Position numbers and translations under genes: made by a program. DNA of 54,529 nt. Origin: Mesorhizobium sp. GTDB lineage: Bacteria; Pseudomonadota; Alphaproteobacteria; Rhizobiales; Rhizobiaceae. Positions 35,192 to 45,793 of the stretch are shown piece by piece; the first letter of the stretch is position 1; every line of letters begins with the position of its first letter. The stretch lies in the NCBI GenBank assembly GCA_027492275.1, contig JAPUFC010000069.1:1-54529 (forward strand). The letters are read 5' to 3'. A model generated the notes under the pieces. It did no database searches and was not told the DNA's origin. It saw nothing but the letters and a program-made list of their open reading frames with translations.

Positions 35192-38100
35192 CTAGTTCAA
35201 TGCAGGGGCTCCACCGACAACATCCATTAGCTTCTCGTAGCTGGTGACCACGTCATATTTCACCCGATCCTCGGACACGCACCGCCCGATCTCGTCGAAG
35301 AATTTCCGAGCACAAGCGATCTTCGTTTTCTCGATCTCCCGGAGCTTCATCGAGGACATTGTGCCCTTGGTCTCGGCGACAAAGTAGATGTGCTTTACGC
35401 TTCCCTCCTTGAAGGAAATCGCCCAATCGGGATTGTAGTCGCCAACGGGTGTCGGGATCAGGAAGCCGCGCGGCAGCTTGGCGTAGACCACCACCTCGCT
35501 GGCGGTATCGAGCCTGTCGACGAACTTGCGTTCAATGTCGGAGTCGGTCACCAGATAATCGTAGACGTGCCGCTTGAGCTTGGCCGAGGCCTTGGAAAAG
35601 TCCTGGCCGGTCTGGTTCGCGGTGAAGATGTCAACGTCGTAATGCTCGGCGAGCCCGTCATAGGCCAACCGCTCGATCACCATCGTGGCCTTCTGCTCGG
35701 CGATGATCCGCGACGCCTCGGCGATGAAGTGCTCCGGGTTCTCTTTGAACTGCCCGAACACGCCGCCCTGGATGCCAGTCAGGATCTCGGCTGCAGTCTT
35801 GCGTGTGAGTTCCGTGTTTTCGGCGATCTTGCCGAGGAGGTCGTACTTCACGAGCGAATGGACCGATCCGCCGCGCTCGGTCGTCGACCCTGTCAGGGCA
35901 AAACCATCCCCTGCCTTGAGCTGCTCGTCAGTCAGCCCATCGGCCTGAATCCCTGCCTGAACGGTGTACTGGAGCGGCGTCACGCGAAGCTGGCTATCGA
36001 GGGCGCTTACGCATTTGCGGACCAATTCCTCGGAGTCGAACTCGACGCGATAGACGGCTTTCTGGTTAATGCGCCGCCAGAGCTCCTGGAATTCCTTCTT
36101 CTCGAAATTCTCGTTCAGTGGATTGGTCTTCGGCTTGCGGCCATCCTCGACCTTAGGCAGTTGCGCGTCGCTGAAGACGCTGTCGATGATCTGGAAGATC
36201 TGATCGGCGTGCGCCTTCAGCTCATCCGGCAGAGCCGCCAAGGTTCCCGCCTCCTTCGCCTGATGGTAGGCCTCGGTGATCTGGTCCGCGTCATCGGAAT
36301 AGTCGTTCTTTACGAGGTAGCGGTAGATCTGCTTCGCCATGGCCGGCGTGATCTCGACCGGGCCGGCATCCGTCGTGATGGTTTTGCCCGCGAAGTATGC
36401 TTCCGTCGCCTTGCGCGGACGCGACGTCAGCGTGTCGGCGATCTCCTTCTGGAGACCGGCCACGAAGTTCTTGTAGCTCTCACTGACGATGACGGTGAGG
36501 ACGTTTATCTCATGGACGACTGCGGGATTATCCATCCGGTCGCCGTGTTGGTCCACCGACAGGCGTAGTCCGCGGCCTACTTCCTGGCGCCGCGAAACGG
36601 TGTTGTCGCTGTGCTTGAGCATGCACATGACAAAGACGTTGGGATTGTCCCACCCTTCGCGGAGTGCGGAATGCGAGAAGATGAAGCGCGTGGGTTCGGC
36701 GAAAGACAGCAGCCGTTCCTTGTCCTTCAGGATCAGGTCGTAGGCGTCGACATCGTCTGAATCGACCGATCGCGCACCGACGGCGGGGTCCTTCAGCCGG
36801 TTGGTCTTCTTGTCGATCGCGAAATAGCCGTTGTGCGTCTTGGCTGCGTCGATGCCCGCCAGATGCTTCCGGTAGGCGTCGTTATCAATCGCCAACTCAG
36901 CCAGATATTCTGCCTTGAGAAGCTCGTACTCCTCCTCAAACACGCGGGCATACTCACCCTTCTCTTCCGGCTGTGCGTAATCGCGGTACTTCACGACCTC
37001 GTCGATGAAGAACAGCGACAGCACCTTGATGCCCTGGGCGAAGAGCTGCTTCTCTTTGTCGAGATGCGCCTTGATCGTCTCGCGGATCTGGATGCGCCGG
37101 ATGTCGCGCTCGGACACATCGCCAGTCGCCTCTCCGGCACGCAGCACTACGCCGTTAGTGAACTCGACCGTGTCGTTGCGCGCGTCGATCTGAGAGATCG
37201 TGAAGCCGTCCCGATACTGGTCCAGCTCGCCGGACTCAGCGAACAGGTCGTCCCGGAACTCCAGTCGCTTGAGCTGGCGTTTGATCTCGCCGCTCGCGAG
37301 CTTCACCTCGATCTCAAGCCGGGCTACGGGCGCCTTCTTCGAGATCTCGATCCCCTCAAGGTAGAGGTAGGCGTTGGTGCCGGCGAGCCCGCGGGTCTGG
37401 ATGCCCCGGACTGCGATCTTCTTGACCAGTTTCTGGTTGTAGGCGTCGAGCGCATCCAGCCGGTGAACGCGGTTGTGCTGCGTCTTGTGGGTCGCGGAGT
37501 AGCGCAGGATCATGAGCGGCTTGAACTTGGGCAGCGCCTCCATCGTGGCTGTCCCTTCCATCTTCTGCGGCTCGTCGAGGATCAGGATCGGCCGGTTGCT
37601 GGCGATCACGTCGATCGGCTTGCGCGATTGGAAGTCGTCCAGCTCCTCATAGATGCGGCGGTTGTCGGCGCCACGGGCCGCGAACGCCTGGATGTTGATC
37701 ACCATCACGTTGATGCCCGCGTCCGACGAGAAGCTCTCGAGCTCGTGCAGCCGCTTGGAATTGTAGATGAAGAAGCGCGCCTTCTTGCCGTAGCTCTCGG
37801 TGAAATGGTCGGCGGTGATCTGCAGCGACTTGTGGACGCCCTCGCGGATGGCAATCGACGGCACCATGATGATGAACTTCGACCAGCCGTAGCGATTGTT
37901 CATCTCGAAGATTGTCTTGATGTAGCAATAGGTCTTGCCGGTCCCCGTCTCCATCTCGATGTCGAGGTTGATCCGGCACCCGGCGCTGGTGACCAGCTTG
38001 TCGGAAACAGGCAGGTTCTGGCGGCGCTGGACGTCCTTGATGTTGGCCAGCACCTGAAGCTCAGTCAGCGCCAAATCGGCGTTCTTGAACCCTTCCTCGA

Positions 38101-38236
38101 AGGCGCTCGTCTGCGCCTTCCGGCCCGGATCGATCCGGTAGTTGATGCCGTTCGACATTGGCTGCCCGGCGAAGCAATCCATGACCGCAGTCACAGCCTG
38201 CGTCTGATAGGGTTGGACCTTGAATTTCAGTTTCAC
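35192..38236 (-). CDS. res: Type III restriction enzyme Res subunit
   Basis: Res translocates or switches on DNA using ATP and cuts near its sites when two are met head to head. The 1014-residue protein has Walker [10 protein letters not shown] (95-103), the DEAD-like DEPQ (221-224) in [26 protein letters not shown] as motif VI region, and a C-terminal PD-(D/E)xK nuclease (NPDWAISF, then FVAETKGTM, about 936-960). All key motifs are present. It starts 10 bp after the mod stop and needs Mod for site recognition. Confidence 0.93.
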   Translation of the reverse strand: MKLKFKVQPYQTQAVTAVMDCFAGQPMSNGINYRIDPGRKAQTSAFEEGFKNADLALTELQVLANIKDVQRRQNLPVSDKLVTSAGCRINLDIEMETGTGKTYCYIKTIFEMNNRYGWSKFIIMVPSIAIREGVHKSLQITADHFTESYGKKARFFIYNSKRLHELESFSSDAGINVMVINIQAFAARGADNRRIYEELDDFQSRKPIDVIASNRPILILDEPQKMEGTATMEALPKFKPLMILRYSATHKTQHNRVHRLDALDAYNQKLVKKIAVRGIQTRGLAGTNAYLYLEGIEISKKAPVARLEIEVKLASGEIKRQLKRLEFRDDLFAESGELDQYRDGFTISQIDARNDTVEFTNGVVLRAGEATGDVSERDIRRIQIRETIKAHLDKEKQLFAQGIKVLSLFFIDEVVKYRDYAQPEEKGEYARVFEEEYELLKAEYLAELAIDNDAYRKHLAGIDAAKTHNGYFAIDKKTNRLKDPAVGARSVDSDDVDAYDLILKDKERLLSFAEPTRFIFSHSALREGWDNPNVFVMCMLKHSDNTVSRRQEVGRGLRLSVDQHGDRMDNPAVVHEINVLTVIVSESYKNFVAGLQKEIADTLTSRPRKATEAYFAGKTITTDAGPVEITPAMAKQIYRYLVKNDYSDDADQITEAYHQAKEAGTLAALPDELKAHADQIFQIIDSVFSDAQLPKVEDGRKPKTNPLNENFEKKEFQELWRRINQKAVYRVEFDSEELVRKCVSALDSQLRVTPLQYTVQAGIQADGLTDEQLKAGDGFALTGSTTERGGSVHSLVKYDLLGKIAENTELTRKTAAEILTGIQGGVFGQFKENPEHFIAEASRIIAEQKATMVIERLAYDGLAEHYDVDIFTANQTGQDFSKASAKLKRHVYDYLVTDSDIERKFVDRLDTASEVVVYAKLPRGFLIPTPVGDYNPDWAISFKEGSVKHIYFVAETKGTMSSMKLREIEKTKIACARKFFDEIGRCVSEDRVKYDVVTSYEKLMDVVGGAPALN

Positions 38237-38246
38237 GGTCGTCCCC

Positions 38247-40349
38247 TCAGATCGACTTGACGTCGGTGCCGGGCGAGACCTGGCGGAAGACCTGCTCGAC
38301 GTTTATCTTCACCGCATCGGACACATAGCCGTTGTCGCGGAACACGACGCGCAGCGGCTCGCGGCCAGCAAGCTCCTTCACCAGTTCCTCTGTCACGCCC
38401 GTTTCAAAGCAGGCGACCAACGCATTTCCGTCCACGAAGAACACGGTCTTTCCCTGCACCGTCTCGCGCTGGATCGGGAGCGTCAGGTCCACGCCCCAGT
38501 CGACGAGCACCTGGAACAGTAGGTCCTCAGGGGTGCGATCGGGCTTGATGTTGTCGACGGCGGTGAGCAGATCCTTCTGATCGATCTGGTCCGGGCGATA
38601 ATAAACATCCTGCATGTTGGATGTATCGACCTTCAGGACCCGGAAGCCGACATCGCGGTTCCAACCCGGATCGCAAGTCTCCAACAACACCGCTGCCCCT
38701 GCCCGTCTCACGCGTTCTTTAGACACTTCAGACAAGACCAGCGGTCGGTCCTTCTTTTTCATGAGCTTGATTGCGGCCTGCACTGTCTTTTTGGCAGTCC
38801 CCGTGGTCGAGGCTTCTGCCTCCTGCAAATCCTCGGGGAGTTGCACCATGATGAAACGGTGGTTGGTTCCATAGGTGGCATTAGCCCGGAAGACAGCTTC
38901 GGCGGTACTGGCCGATCCAGCAAAGAAGTCCATCACGAGGGCGGCACGGTCATTCGGCGTCATGTACTCGATTAATTTTGCCAACTCATCGTGATCCTTC
39001 GGGTTCGTGAAGACCTTCGCCCCCATGAGCTTGCGCAAGTATTTTACCGAGACTTGAGATTGCTTATAGAAATACGACCCACGAACCTGCGTGGCGAAAT
39101 CCGATTCCTCTTCGCTGTCGTCGTCAACATCATTCGAGTCGACTTGGATTCCATCCGCCTCTTCGGGGATCGGGCGAATATGCGCCTTTCTAAACGGCGG
39201 CTGCGTATGGTCTTCGCGAAATTCGACGAGCCCGAACTTGATTTGCCTCTGCATCTCCTGAGACGTTGAATATCTCCAGCCCGCTTCGGGCACTTCGCAA
39301 GGAAGCCCTGTCACTGGGTGGATCACATCATATCGGGGCCCATCTCCACCGGGCCAAGAGATATCGCGGTCTCGCCAGGGACCGTTTTCATCGACCCGCT
39401 TGTATCGCGCCCACTTCTTTGCGGGATGGCCCTTCGGGAGGTCGGAGTACCATTGAGAAAGGTCAGCCTCGATCGCCTTGAAGTTGTCACCATGAACTTC
39501 GCGCAACCTGACGAATTCGGCCCAAATATCGCGGGCACCAGGCTTCTCCTCCCGCCAAACTTCTTGCTTCTCGCGTAGCAGCGTCACGTTCTTCGCGAAA
39601 ACCATCATGTATTCGTGACCAACCGAAAAGAACTTTGCATCGTTCTTTCGGCCTTTCTCCCAGACCAGTTGAGCTACGAAATTGGCCTCGCCAAAGACCT
39701 GATCCATCAAATTTCGGAGCGCAGCTTGTTCGTAGTCGTCGATGCTAACGAGAATGATTCCATCATCCTTCAAGAGCCTCTTCGCTACCGTAAGACGCGC
39801 ATAGATCATTGACATCCAGTCCGAATGATATCGACCGCGCGTATCCGGGTTCGCTACCAGACGCCCGCCTTCGTCGGTTTTCTCGCCCGCATCGATTTGG
39901 AACTGCTCTTTGTCTGCGGTGAAATTGTCCCGATAGATGAAGTCCTTCCCGGTATTATAGGGAGGATCGATGTAGATAAGCTTCACCTGACCGAGATAGG
40001 TTTCCTGTAACAGTTTCAGGGTCTCAAGGTTGTCGCCTTCGATGAAGAGGTTCTTCGTCGTGTCGAAGTTGACGCTTTCGTCCCGTGCAGGTCGCAAGGT
40101 TTTTGAGACGGGCGAGTTCGCAGTGATCAACGCCTCGCGCTTTCCGGGCCAATCCAACCGGTACCGCTCTTGTGGCCCTTCGATGATGTGATCGCTCAGC
40201 TCCTGGCGCAGCTGATCGAAGTCTACCGCCAGACGCACCGCCCCCGTCACCTCGTCGCGCGCCTCGGTCACGCAGCCGGGGAACAGGTCGCGGATCTTCG
40301 CGATGTTCTCCTGGCTCAGGTCAGGGCTATGCATCTTCAGCTTATCCAT
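38247..40349 (-). CDS. mod: Type III DNA adenine methyltransferase Mod subunit
   Basis: Mod recognises the site and methylates adenine N6 on one strand. The 700-residue protein has motif [12 protein letters not shown] (128-137) before motif [12 protein letters not shown] (about 473-483), the beta-class order used by type III enzymes. The region between them (about 175-455) holds the target-recognition domain. ATG 40349 is preceded by AAGGGA at a spacing of six; the ATG two codons earlier abuts that run, and the longer upstream frame would overlap the DUF4391 gene. The central part is lower in GC than its flanks. Confidence 0.93.
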   Translation of the reverse strand: MDKLKMHSPDLSQENIAKIRDLFPGCVTEARDEVTGAVRLAVDFDQLRQELSDHIIEGPQERYRLDWPGKREALITANSPVSKTLRPARDESVNFDTTKNLFIEGDNLETLKLLQETYLGQVKLIYIDPPYNTGKDFIYRDNFTADKEQFQIDAGEKTDEGGRLVANPDTRGRYHSDWMSMIYARLTVAKRLLKDDGIILVSIDDYEQAALRNLMDQVFGEANFVAQLVWEKGRKNDAKFFSVGHEYMMVFAKNVTLLREKQEVWREEKPGARDIWAEFVRLREVHGDNFKAIEADLSQWYSDLPKGHPAKKWARYKRVDENGPWRDRDISWPGGDGPRYDVIHPVTGLPCEVPEAGWRYSTSQEMQRQIKFGLVEFREDHTQPPFRKAHIRPIPEEADGIQVDSNDVDDDSEEESDFATQVRGSYFYKQSQVSVKYLRKLMGAKVFTNPKDHDELAKLIEYMTPNDRAALVMDFFAGSASTAEAVFRANATYGTNHRFIMVQLPEDLQEAEASTTGTAKKTVQAAIKLMKKKDRPLVLSEVSKERVRRAGAAVLLETCDPGWNRDVGFRVLKVDTSNMQDVYYRPDQIDQKDLLTAVDNIKPDRTPEDLLFQVLVDWGVDLTLPIQRETVQGKTVFFVDGNALVACFETGVTEELVKELAGREPLRVVFRDNGYVSDAVKINVEQVFRQVSPGTDVKSI

Positions 40350-40359
40350 CGTCATTCCC

Positions 40360-41067
40360 TTACTTATTCGTCGTAGCAGTGACGGGCACGCCGCCGGAAA
40401 GGCGCTCCAGGTCCTGCCGTGCGGCGCGCAACTCGGCATTGATCGCCACGCGCTTGTTGAACTGTTTCTCGCGGGCAAGGCGGGCCCTGATCCGGTCCAC
40501 CTCCCGCGTCTTGGCCCGGATCGCCTCCATCCGCCCCACGCGCGCCTGGATGTCCTCGACGACCGTTTCTCGTCCGACAGCGGCCTCAGGCATCAAAGCC
40601 GTGATGAGAGCGTCGTAGAGGCCGCCAAGATTAAGCGCGACCGGCAATGGCCGACGCGGCGCGTCGTCAGGTGCCCACTCGGTCGCGAAATAGCTGCTGA
40701 CAACCCACTTCGTGGAATCGGCATCACTCGGCCGCTTGAAGGCGGCCGCCGCCTTGCGCTTGCCCTGCCAAGTGAGTTCGAAGATCAGCGGGAACGGGAT
40801 AGCGCGGTCGATCGCACGCAACACCTCTTCGTCAAGCTTTCCGGTGCGCAGGCTGATGCCGAACACCTGGATTTCGCTGACGGCCTTCGTTGCCGCGAGG
40901 TTGGTCGTTTCCGGCGCCAGCTTGTACTTCCAGACGATCTGATCGACCTGGGTCACGAACAGGTCCCGAAGCGCCGTACTAGCGCCAGCATGATCGTAGA
41001 TGCGGCTCTTCGGGACTACGCGGCCGAACGCTGCGGCCTTGGGATAATCGAAGAACGCTGCCGTCAT
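40360..41067 (-). CDS. DUF4391 protein of the helicase-Mod-Res cassette
   Basis: This 235-residue protein belongs to DUF4391: FDYPKAAAFGRVVPKSRIYDHAG at the start (quoted in part as GRVVPKSRIYDHAG), VDQIVWKYKLAPETTNL, and a charged C-terminal coiled coil (about 170-225). Its function is unknown; members occur almost always between an SF2 helicase and a type III-like Mod/Res pair. Its start overlaps the helicase stop (ATGA, 41064-41067) and its stop lies 10 bp before mod, so the four genes form one unit. Confidence 0.82.
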   Translation of the reverse strand: MTAAFFDYPKAAAFGRVVPKSRIYDHAGASTALRDLFVTQVDQIVWKYKLAPETTNLAATKAVSEIQVFGISLRTGKLDEEVLRAIDRAIPFPLIFELTWQGKRKAAAAFKRPSDADSTKWVVSSYFATEWAPDDAPRRPLPVALNLGGLYDALITALMPEAAVGRETVVEDIQARVGRMEAIRAKTREVDRIRARLAREKQFNKRVAINAELRAARQDLERLSGGVPVTATTNK

Positions 41068-44000
41068 GCCGCCCCCTTCTCAATCACGAGGAAGGCGATC
41101 AGCTCGAAATCGTCGAGCCCAGCGATTGTGTGGACCAGCGCCGTGGTCCGCCCGCCGCTGAACAGACTGTCGATATCCTTCTCTTCCTTCACCTCGATCA
41201 TTGAGCGGATCGCGGCGCTCAGAAGCGCGGAGCATTGCTCCATCTTGCGACCGTCCTGCGTCCGCTCATTGAACAGATGGCAGACCGCCTGGATCGGCTC
41301 CGACTGGCCCTTGCAGCTCGTGCGGATCAGATCGAGCAAGCGCTTCACCTCGGTATGGTCGATGACGACCCCACCGTCGTTACCGACATAGACGAGGTAA
41401 TAGGGGTGCAGCCGGTTCTGCTGGTTGATGTTCACGCTGTCGTGGATGTTTTTCAGCGCGAAGATCACGCCGGGCATCAGTCCGAGCGCCGGCTGCGCCG
41501 GCACCACCGCGTGCATGCCGTTTGGCAGATGCTCGAGGTCGCCGTGCTCCTTGATATGGTTCAAGAGATCCATGCGGAAATCGTTGAGGCCGAGATCCGT
41601 GATGGAGATCCCGGTCCGCACGTCCTCCAGCTCGATCACCTCTTCCTGGAGCCGCTTGAGCTGCTCCTTGCGGTAAGCGATGTCGCTGCTCTTGGCGGTC
41701 AGCACATTGTCATCGCCGGTCGCGGTGACATCGGCGATCATCATGCGGTTTTCGACACGCTCCTTGAGATTGATGTACTCGTCGAGAGAGATTTCCGGCC
41801 AGTAATTGACTAGCTGGATTTGTGCATTGGGTGACCCGATACGGTCGATGCGCCCGAACCGCTGGATGATCCGCACGGGGTTCCAGTGGATGTCGTAGTT
41901 GATTAGATAGTCGCAGTCCTGAAGGTTCTGACCCTCGGAGATACAGTCCGTCCCGATGAGGATGTCGATCTCACCCGTTTCGTGCGGCAGGACCAGATGC
42001 TTCTCATTAGCGCGCGGCGAGAATAGCGTGAGCAAGGACTGGAAGTCATAGCTCTTCTTCAGCGTGCTCTTCGGCGCATCGGAGCCGGTGACCATGCCGC
42101 AGTGCAGGCCGTCCGACTCGAGAAATGCCGATGCCAGATTCGCGTAAAGGTACTTCGCCGTGTCCGCGAAGGCGGTGAAGATGAGAACCTTGCGATTACC
42201 CGGATTGAGCGGCTCGGCAACCTTGCGGGTGACGACATCCTTCAGATGCTGCAGTTTGGCATCATCCTCCGGTCTCACCTTGTCCATCGAAGCGATCAAA
42301 TCACCAATGAGCGTGAGATCCGCGGCGAGGTCGTGCTTCCACGACGGAATGTCCATATCCGACAGGCTGATCTGAATTTTCTTGCCGACCGTGAACTCAT
42401 CGAGTCCGCTCAGGTCGTCATCGTCCGGGTCGACACCGGGATCGCCGAGATGGTCGCTCACGCTCTGGGCGGCGCCCGTGCGTTCATAAGTGTCGATCGC
42501 CCGGAGCGTCTGCGCGATGTTTCCGTGCAGTGCCCGCAGGGTGAGGCGGAATGCTTCGACAGAGCTCTCCAACCGCTTGAGCAAATTGATGGTCATCAGA
42601 GCCTGAAGGCTTCGCTCGCGGTCGGCCTGGCGCAGCTTGCCGCGACCGCCTTCCACCTGGGTGTCGTAGATTTCTTCGTACTTACGAAGCCGGCTCGGCA
42701 GGATGTAGCTGATCGGGGCATAGACCGCGAGCTTGAGCACCGACAGGCTGCTGAAGATATCGTTGAGGCCTAGCACATCCGATCGATGGGTGATCGGGCA
42801 CTGATACGACAGCGGCTTTCGGCGCTGGGGAAATTTGCCGATATCCTTGGTGTCGTAGAAGGTCTCAATATGCTTGCGGGACCTTGCGATCGTCACGGCG
42901 TCGAGCATCTCGAAGAAGTCGAAGTCGAGGGCTTTCAAGATCGCGGCCGCGGTTCGCTCCTCTGGAGGCAGATCGGACCAAGCGTTGAATGCCTTCTGCG
43001 CACGCCGGAAAATCTCCTCGATTCCAGTGTTGGTTTGCAGCTTGCGACTGAGGTTTTCAGAGTCACCCTCGTAAGCCAGCGCGAGCTGATTGCGCAGATC
43101 GTTGAACCGGTTGTTCACCGGCGTCGCCGATAGCATCAGAACTTTGGTCTTCACGCCAGCACGGATGACCTTGTTCATCAGCTTCTGGTAGCGAGTCTCT
43201 CGATCCTTGAAGACATCGTTGTTCCGGAAATTGTGCGACTCATCGATGACGACGAGATCGTAATTGCCCCAATTCACCCGGTTCAGCGGAACGCCGAACG
43301 CCTCTCCTGATGTGCGGGAGAGATCGGTATGGCTCAGGACATCGTAGTTGAAGCGGTCCTTGGCGAAAATGTTCGTTGTCAGATTGGTATTGTAATTGCG
43401 CCAATTGTCCGCGAGCTTCTTCGGGCACAGAACCAGCACTGACCGATTGCGTAGCTCGTAGTATTTGATCACCGCTAGGGCGGTGAAGGTTTTACCAAGG
43501 CCGACGCTATCCGCCAAAATGCATCCATTGTGCATTTCAAGCTTATTGATGATGCCGGTCGCGGCGTCCCTCTGGTAATTGAAGAGCTTGTTCCAGACGA
43601 GGCTTTCTTTGTAACCGGTCAAATCGTTCGGCAGCGCGTCCTGATCAACTTCTTCGAGGAAGTCCTGAAAGAGATTATAGAGAATATGAAAATAGATCCG
43701 CTCCGGGGAGTTCTCCTGGTAGACGGACTCGATGTGATCGCAAATGGCGGCCGTGACGTCGCTGATCTTTTCCTCATCGTTCCAGATCTGGTTGAATAAC
43801 TGCAAGTAGATCTGCGTATGCGCACCATCGTCGATACGCGTGACGAGGTTCGATACCGCGTCGCCCTTCTGATAGCCGAGATCGACAGCTGTGAAGCCGC
43901 TGATCGGCATGTAGGCGACGTCACTCGTTTCGGCGGCCGCATGGATGAATTGCTGCATCGGCGCCTTGGTCGTGTTCGACCGAAAGCGAGCTTTCTTGCG

Positions 44001-44336
44001 TATCCAATCAGCGCATTCGCGCGCGACTGCACGCTGGGTCAGCTTATTGCGAAGCTGTATCTCGAACTCGGTTCCATACAGGCCTCGCTCGCGTGTCGCT
44101 TTGGGAATGAAGAACTCTCGCCGTTCCTTGCGGAGGCGGTCCGTCATTTCCATCGGGACAAAGGTGGGCGCCGTGAAAATGAACTGAAGGCTTTCGACCT
44201 TTGACAATTCGCTCTTGAGTGCCTCGAAGGCATAGATCGAGAAGCATGATGCCGCGATCTTGAGCCGGGCACCACGTCCCAGTGTCGCCTTAAGGTCATC
44301 TCCGAGAAGGAATGAGGTGTTGTCGATGATCTTCAT
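41064..44336 (-). CDS. SF2 helicase with N-terminal PLD-like region
   Basis: This 1090-residue protein starts with a phospholipase-D-like N-terminal region (KIAASCFSIYAFEALKSEL, FIFTAPTF), which in helicases of this type is usually inactive or partly so. The helicase core shows Walker A LADSVGLGKT (275-284), DESH (365-368) in VVIDESHNF, SATPVNN, and the C-terminal lobe GTDCISEGQNL and RIIQRFGRIDRIGS. It is Snf2/RapA-like. ATG 44336 has GAGGT upstream. It leads the cassette and might remodel DNA for Mod/Res or be a separate effector. Confidence 0.88.
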   Translation of the reverse strand: MKIIDNTSFLLGDDLKATLGRGARLKIAASCFSIYAFEALKSELSKVESLQFIFTAPTFVPMEMTDRLRKERREFFIPKATRERGLYGTEFEIQLRNKLTQRAVARECADWIRKKARFRSNTTKAPMQQFIHAAAETSDVAYMPISGFTAVDLGYQKGDAVSNLVTRIDDGAHTQIYLQLFNQIWNDEEKISDVTAAICDHIESVYQENSPERIYFHILYNLFQDFLEEVDQDALPNDLTGYKESLVWNKLFNYQRDAATGIINKLEMHNGCILADSVGLGKTFTALAVIKYYELRNRSVLVLCPKKLADNWRNYNTNLTTNIFAKDRFNYDVLSHTDLSRTSGEAFGVPLNRVNWGNYDLVVIDESHNFRNNDVFKDRETRYQKLMNKVIRAGVKTKVLMLSATPVNNRFNDLRNQLALAYEGDSENLSRKLQTNTGIEEIFRRAQKAFNAWSDLPPEERTAAAILKALDFDFFEMLDAVTIARSRKHIETFYDTKDIGKFPQRRKPLSYQCPITHRSDVLGLNDIFSSLSVLKLAVYAPISYILPSRLRKYEEIYDTQVEGGRGKLRQADRERSLQALMTINLLKRLESSVEAFRLTLRALHGNIAQTLRAIDTYERTGAAQSVSDHLGDPGVDPDDDDLSGLDEFTVGKKIQISLSDMDIPSWKHDLAADLTLIGDLIASMDKVRPEDDAKLQHLKDVVTRKVAEPLNPGNRKVLIFTAFADTAKYLYANLASAFLESDGLHCGMVTGSDAPKSTLKKSYDFQSLLTLFSPRANEKHLVLPHETGEIDILIGTDCISEGQNLQDCDYLINYDIHWNPVRIIQRFGRIDRIGSPNAQIQLVNYWPEISLDEYINLKERVENRMMIADVTATGDDNVLTAKSSDIAYRKEQLKRLQEEVIELEDVRTGISITDLGLNDFRMDLLNHIKEHGDLEHLPNGMHAVVPAQPALGLMPGVIFALKNIHDSVNINQQNRLHPYYLVYVGNDGGVVIDHTEVKRLLDLIRTSCKGQSEPIQAVCHLFNERTQDGRKMEQCSALLSAAIRSMIEVKEEKDIDSLFSGGRTTALVHTIAGLDDFELIAFLVIEKGAA

Positions 44337-44413
44337 CGGTTCTACCTCACACCAATTTCCGGATTGCATACCGCAAGGGAGATAATGCCAATGTATCGCT
44401 AATCTTGATTTCC

Positions 44414-45031
44414 TTAGCCATTGGCGGTCAGCGCCTCGAGATAAGGTCGAATAACTGTCGCGATTGCTCCTCGCTCCGCTTGCCTGACCATTTCACTGGG
44501 AGTTGTCTTGCGTTGACGAAGCGCCTCCTGGAGGCCCTCAATCGCCACCGATAGACCGATCTTGTTGCGATACCGAAAACAGTCGGCGACCGTCTTGGCG
44601 ACCCCGAAAACCTTTACGGGCACCCCCTCGATGGTATGGAATTCGACGGCTTCCGTAAGGAGGCGGTCCGTGAAACGTACGAGCCGAACGGGCACGCCAT
44701 GCCCCTTCGGAGCCCAATCCTTCTGGCCGATGGCGATCCACACCTGTCTTGGGAGTTGATCGGTAAGCTGATGGAACGCGAGGGCCGAGACGAGGCAGAC
44801 CACACCCTTGGGCACCCGCTTCGCTGCCTCGGCGAGACTGTGATGAGCGTCGAGCGGAGCATCAGGAAGTTGGTAAAGCCCCCGCGCAAGTCGGAGCACC
44901 TCGCCATCCCTCTCCATGCGGCTCATGGTTGCCGCCGTTACGCCCGCGGCACGCAGTTCGGTGAGACGCGCGATACCGCGCGCTTTCAGCACGGATTGAG
45001 CAATGTGGCGTTGAGACGCGGCTTCGTGCAC
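44414..45031 (-). CDS. Unpaired AbiEi-type antitoxin/regulator
   Basis: This 205-residue protein has an AbiEi_4-like winged helix (IARLTELRAAGVTAATMSRM, then GLYQLP), PKGVVCLVSALAFHQLTDQL and GVAKTVADCFRYRNKIGLS, all typical of AbiEi-family antitoxins. No AbiEii toxin lies downstream: the next gene, 77 bp on, is the helicase of the type III cassette. The start is GTG without a clear ribosome site, and a symmetrical inverted repeat lies directly in front. It may serve as the regulator of the restriction operon or be the remnant of a lost pair. Confidence 0.83.
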   Translation of the reverse strand: MHEAASQRHIAQSVLKARGIARLTELRAAGVTAATMSRMERDGEVLRLARGLYQLPDAPLDAHHSLAEAAKRVPKGVVCLVSALAFHQLTDQLPRQVWIAIGQKDWAPKGHGVPVRLVRFTDRLLTEAVEFHTIEGVPVKVFGVAKTVADCFRYRNKIGLSVAIEGLQEALRQRKTTPSEMVRQAERGAIATVIRPYLEALTANG

Positions 45032-45078
45032 GATACGTATGCTCGGATTGCGGTTTCTATTATCCGAGGATTTGTATC
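45032..45078 (-). promoter_or_regulatory. Symmetrical operator in front of the unpaired AbiEi gene
   Basis: Two nested perfect inverted pairs share one centre: GATAC (45032-45036) with GTATC (45074-45078), and CTCGGAT (45042-45048) with ATCCGAG (45062-45068), each pair of arms 5 bp apart on both sides. It abuts the start codon, and an ATAATA-like -10 on the minus strand lies inside it. Confidence 0.6.
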
Positions 45079-45218
45079 ATCTTGCTTGCTCCGGCGGAAG
45101 AGGAAACCATGATGCGACGCTACAATCCGGGGCGGCCGGTTATAGCGGCCAGCCTCAAGAGGGAGATGGGCTGTATGGCGAGGCGCGCGGGTTTTCGATC
45201 CATGCGGCACGGCATGGG
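45079..45218. other. Gap between the AbiEi-type gene and the HipB-like regulator
   Basis: I see no credible gene. The ORFs crossing it on either strand have no recognisable family and no coding bias. It may be decayed sequence left by the loss of a gene downstream of the HipB-like regulator. Confidence 0.4.
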
Positions 45219-45284
45219 TTAAGCGCAGCTGGCCTCCGATGTTCGGCTCTCGCCAAGCGCGACGTGGGTGATGAAATCGGCCAT
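45219..45284 (-). pseudogene. Possible 5' remnant of a hipA-like toxin gene
   Basis: The ATG at 45284 overlaps the stop of the HipB-like gene (TGATG), the usual toxin position, and opens with MADFITHVALGESRT, but a stop follows after 21 codons. A frame shift would extend it only briefly into unrelated-looking residues. Toxin origin is inferred from position and is weak. Confidence 0.3.
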
Positions 45285-45670
45285 CAGAAGGAAGCCCCGT
45301 CAGGGTCCACAACGTCCTGACGATCCTGTTTTTCCTCCGTCCGGGTCTTTTGCTTTTTCAGCCTTGCCGCGAAGGAGCGGCCCCGCAGTGGTCCTTGCTT
45401 CGCTGTCAGCGCCAGCCCCAGATCGTCCTTGCGGATATCGATCAGGTCGGCGAGCCGCTCCAGAAGGCCGAGCACAACGAGAACGTCGGCAAGCGTTCCG
45501 ATGGCAACGCCCGGATCGCCGCGTTCAAGGCGGGCAATGGAACTCGCCGAGGTCTCCGCACGAACGGCGAGATCCGCTACGGTGATGCGACGTCGCAGAC
45601 GCGCGTTGCGGATATCGTGGCCCAGCCGCTCCAGTGCTGGTTTCGTCTTGGGCGAACCCATATCAATCAT
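45284..45670 (-). CDS. XRE-family (HipB-like) regulator
   Basis: This 128-residue protein has a Cro/CI-type helix-turn-helix: IRNARLRRRITVADLAVRAE and TSASSIARLERGDPG, then the leucine-rich VLVVLGLLERLADLI segment and a basic tail. This is the form seen upstream of HipA-family kinases. No intact toxin follows, so the regulator is orphaned here. It is divergent from the chimeric-gene leader and could control that leader instead. Confidence 0.78.
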   Translation of the reverse strand: MIDMGSPKTKPALERLGHDIRNARLRRRITVADLAVRAETSASSIARLERGDPGVAIGTLADVLVVLGLLERLADLIDIRKDDLGLALTAKQGPLRGRSFAARLKKQKTRTEEKQDRQDVVDPDGASF

Positions 45671-45793
45671 CCATATTTGACGGAAAAAGGCTAATAAATA
45701 CTCATATCTGACTAATGGCAGCCGACTTCAAGATTCTCAGCTCGGCCTTCCCGGGCAGAGTGAGTGCCTCATTTCGATATTTGCCGCAGAAGG

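Noticed and set aside
35192-44336. Reading the helicase/Mod cluster as DISARM or BREX
   Set aside because: There is no DUF1998 protein, PglZ, BrxC-like ATPase or BrxL; the methyltransferase and nuclease subunits are of type III form.
44986-45312. 108-codon minus-strand frame between the AbiEi-like and HipB-like genes
   Set aside because: It overlaps both neighbours in a different frame, has no recognisable family, and crosses the operator-like repeat.
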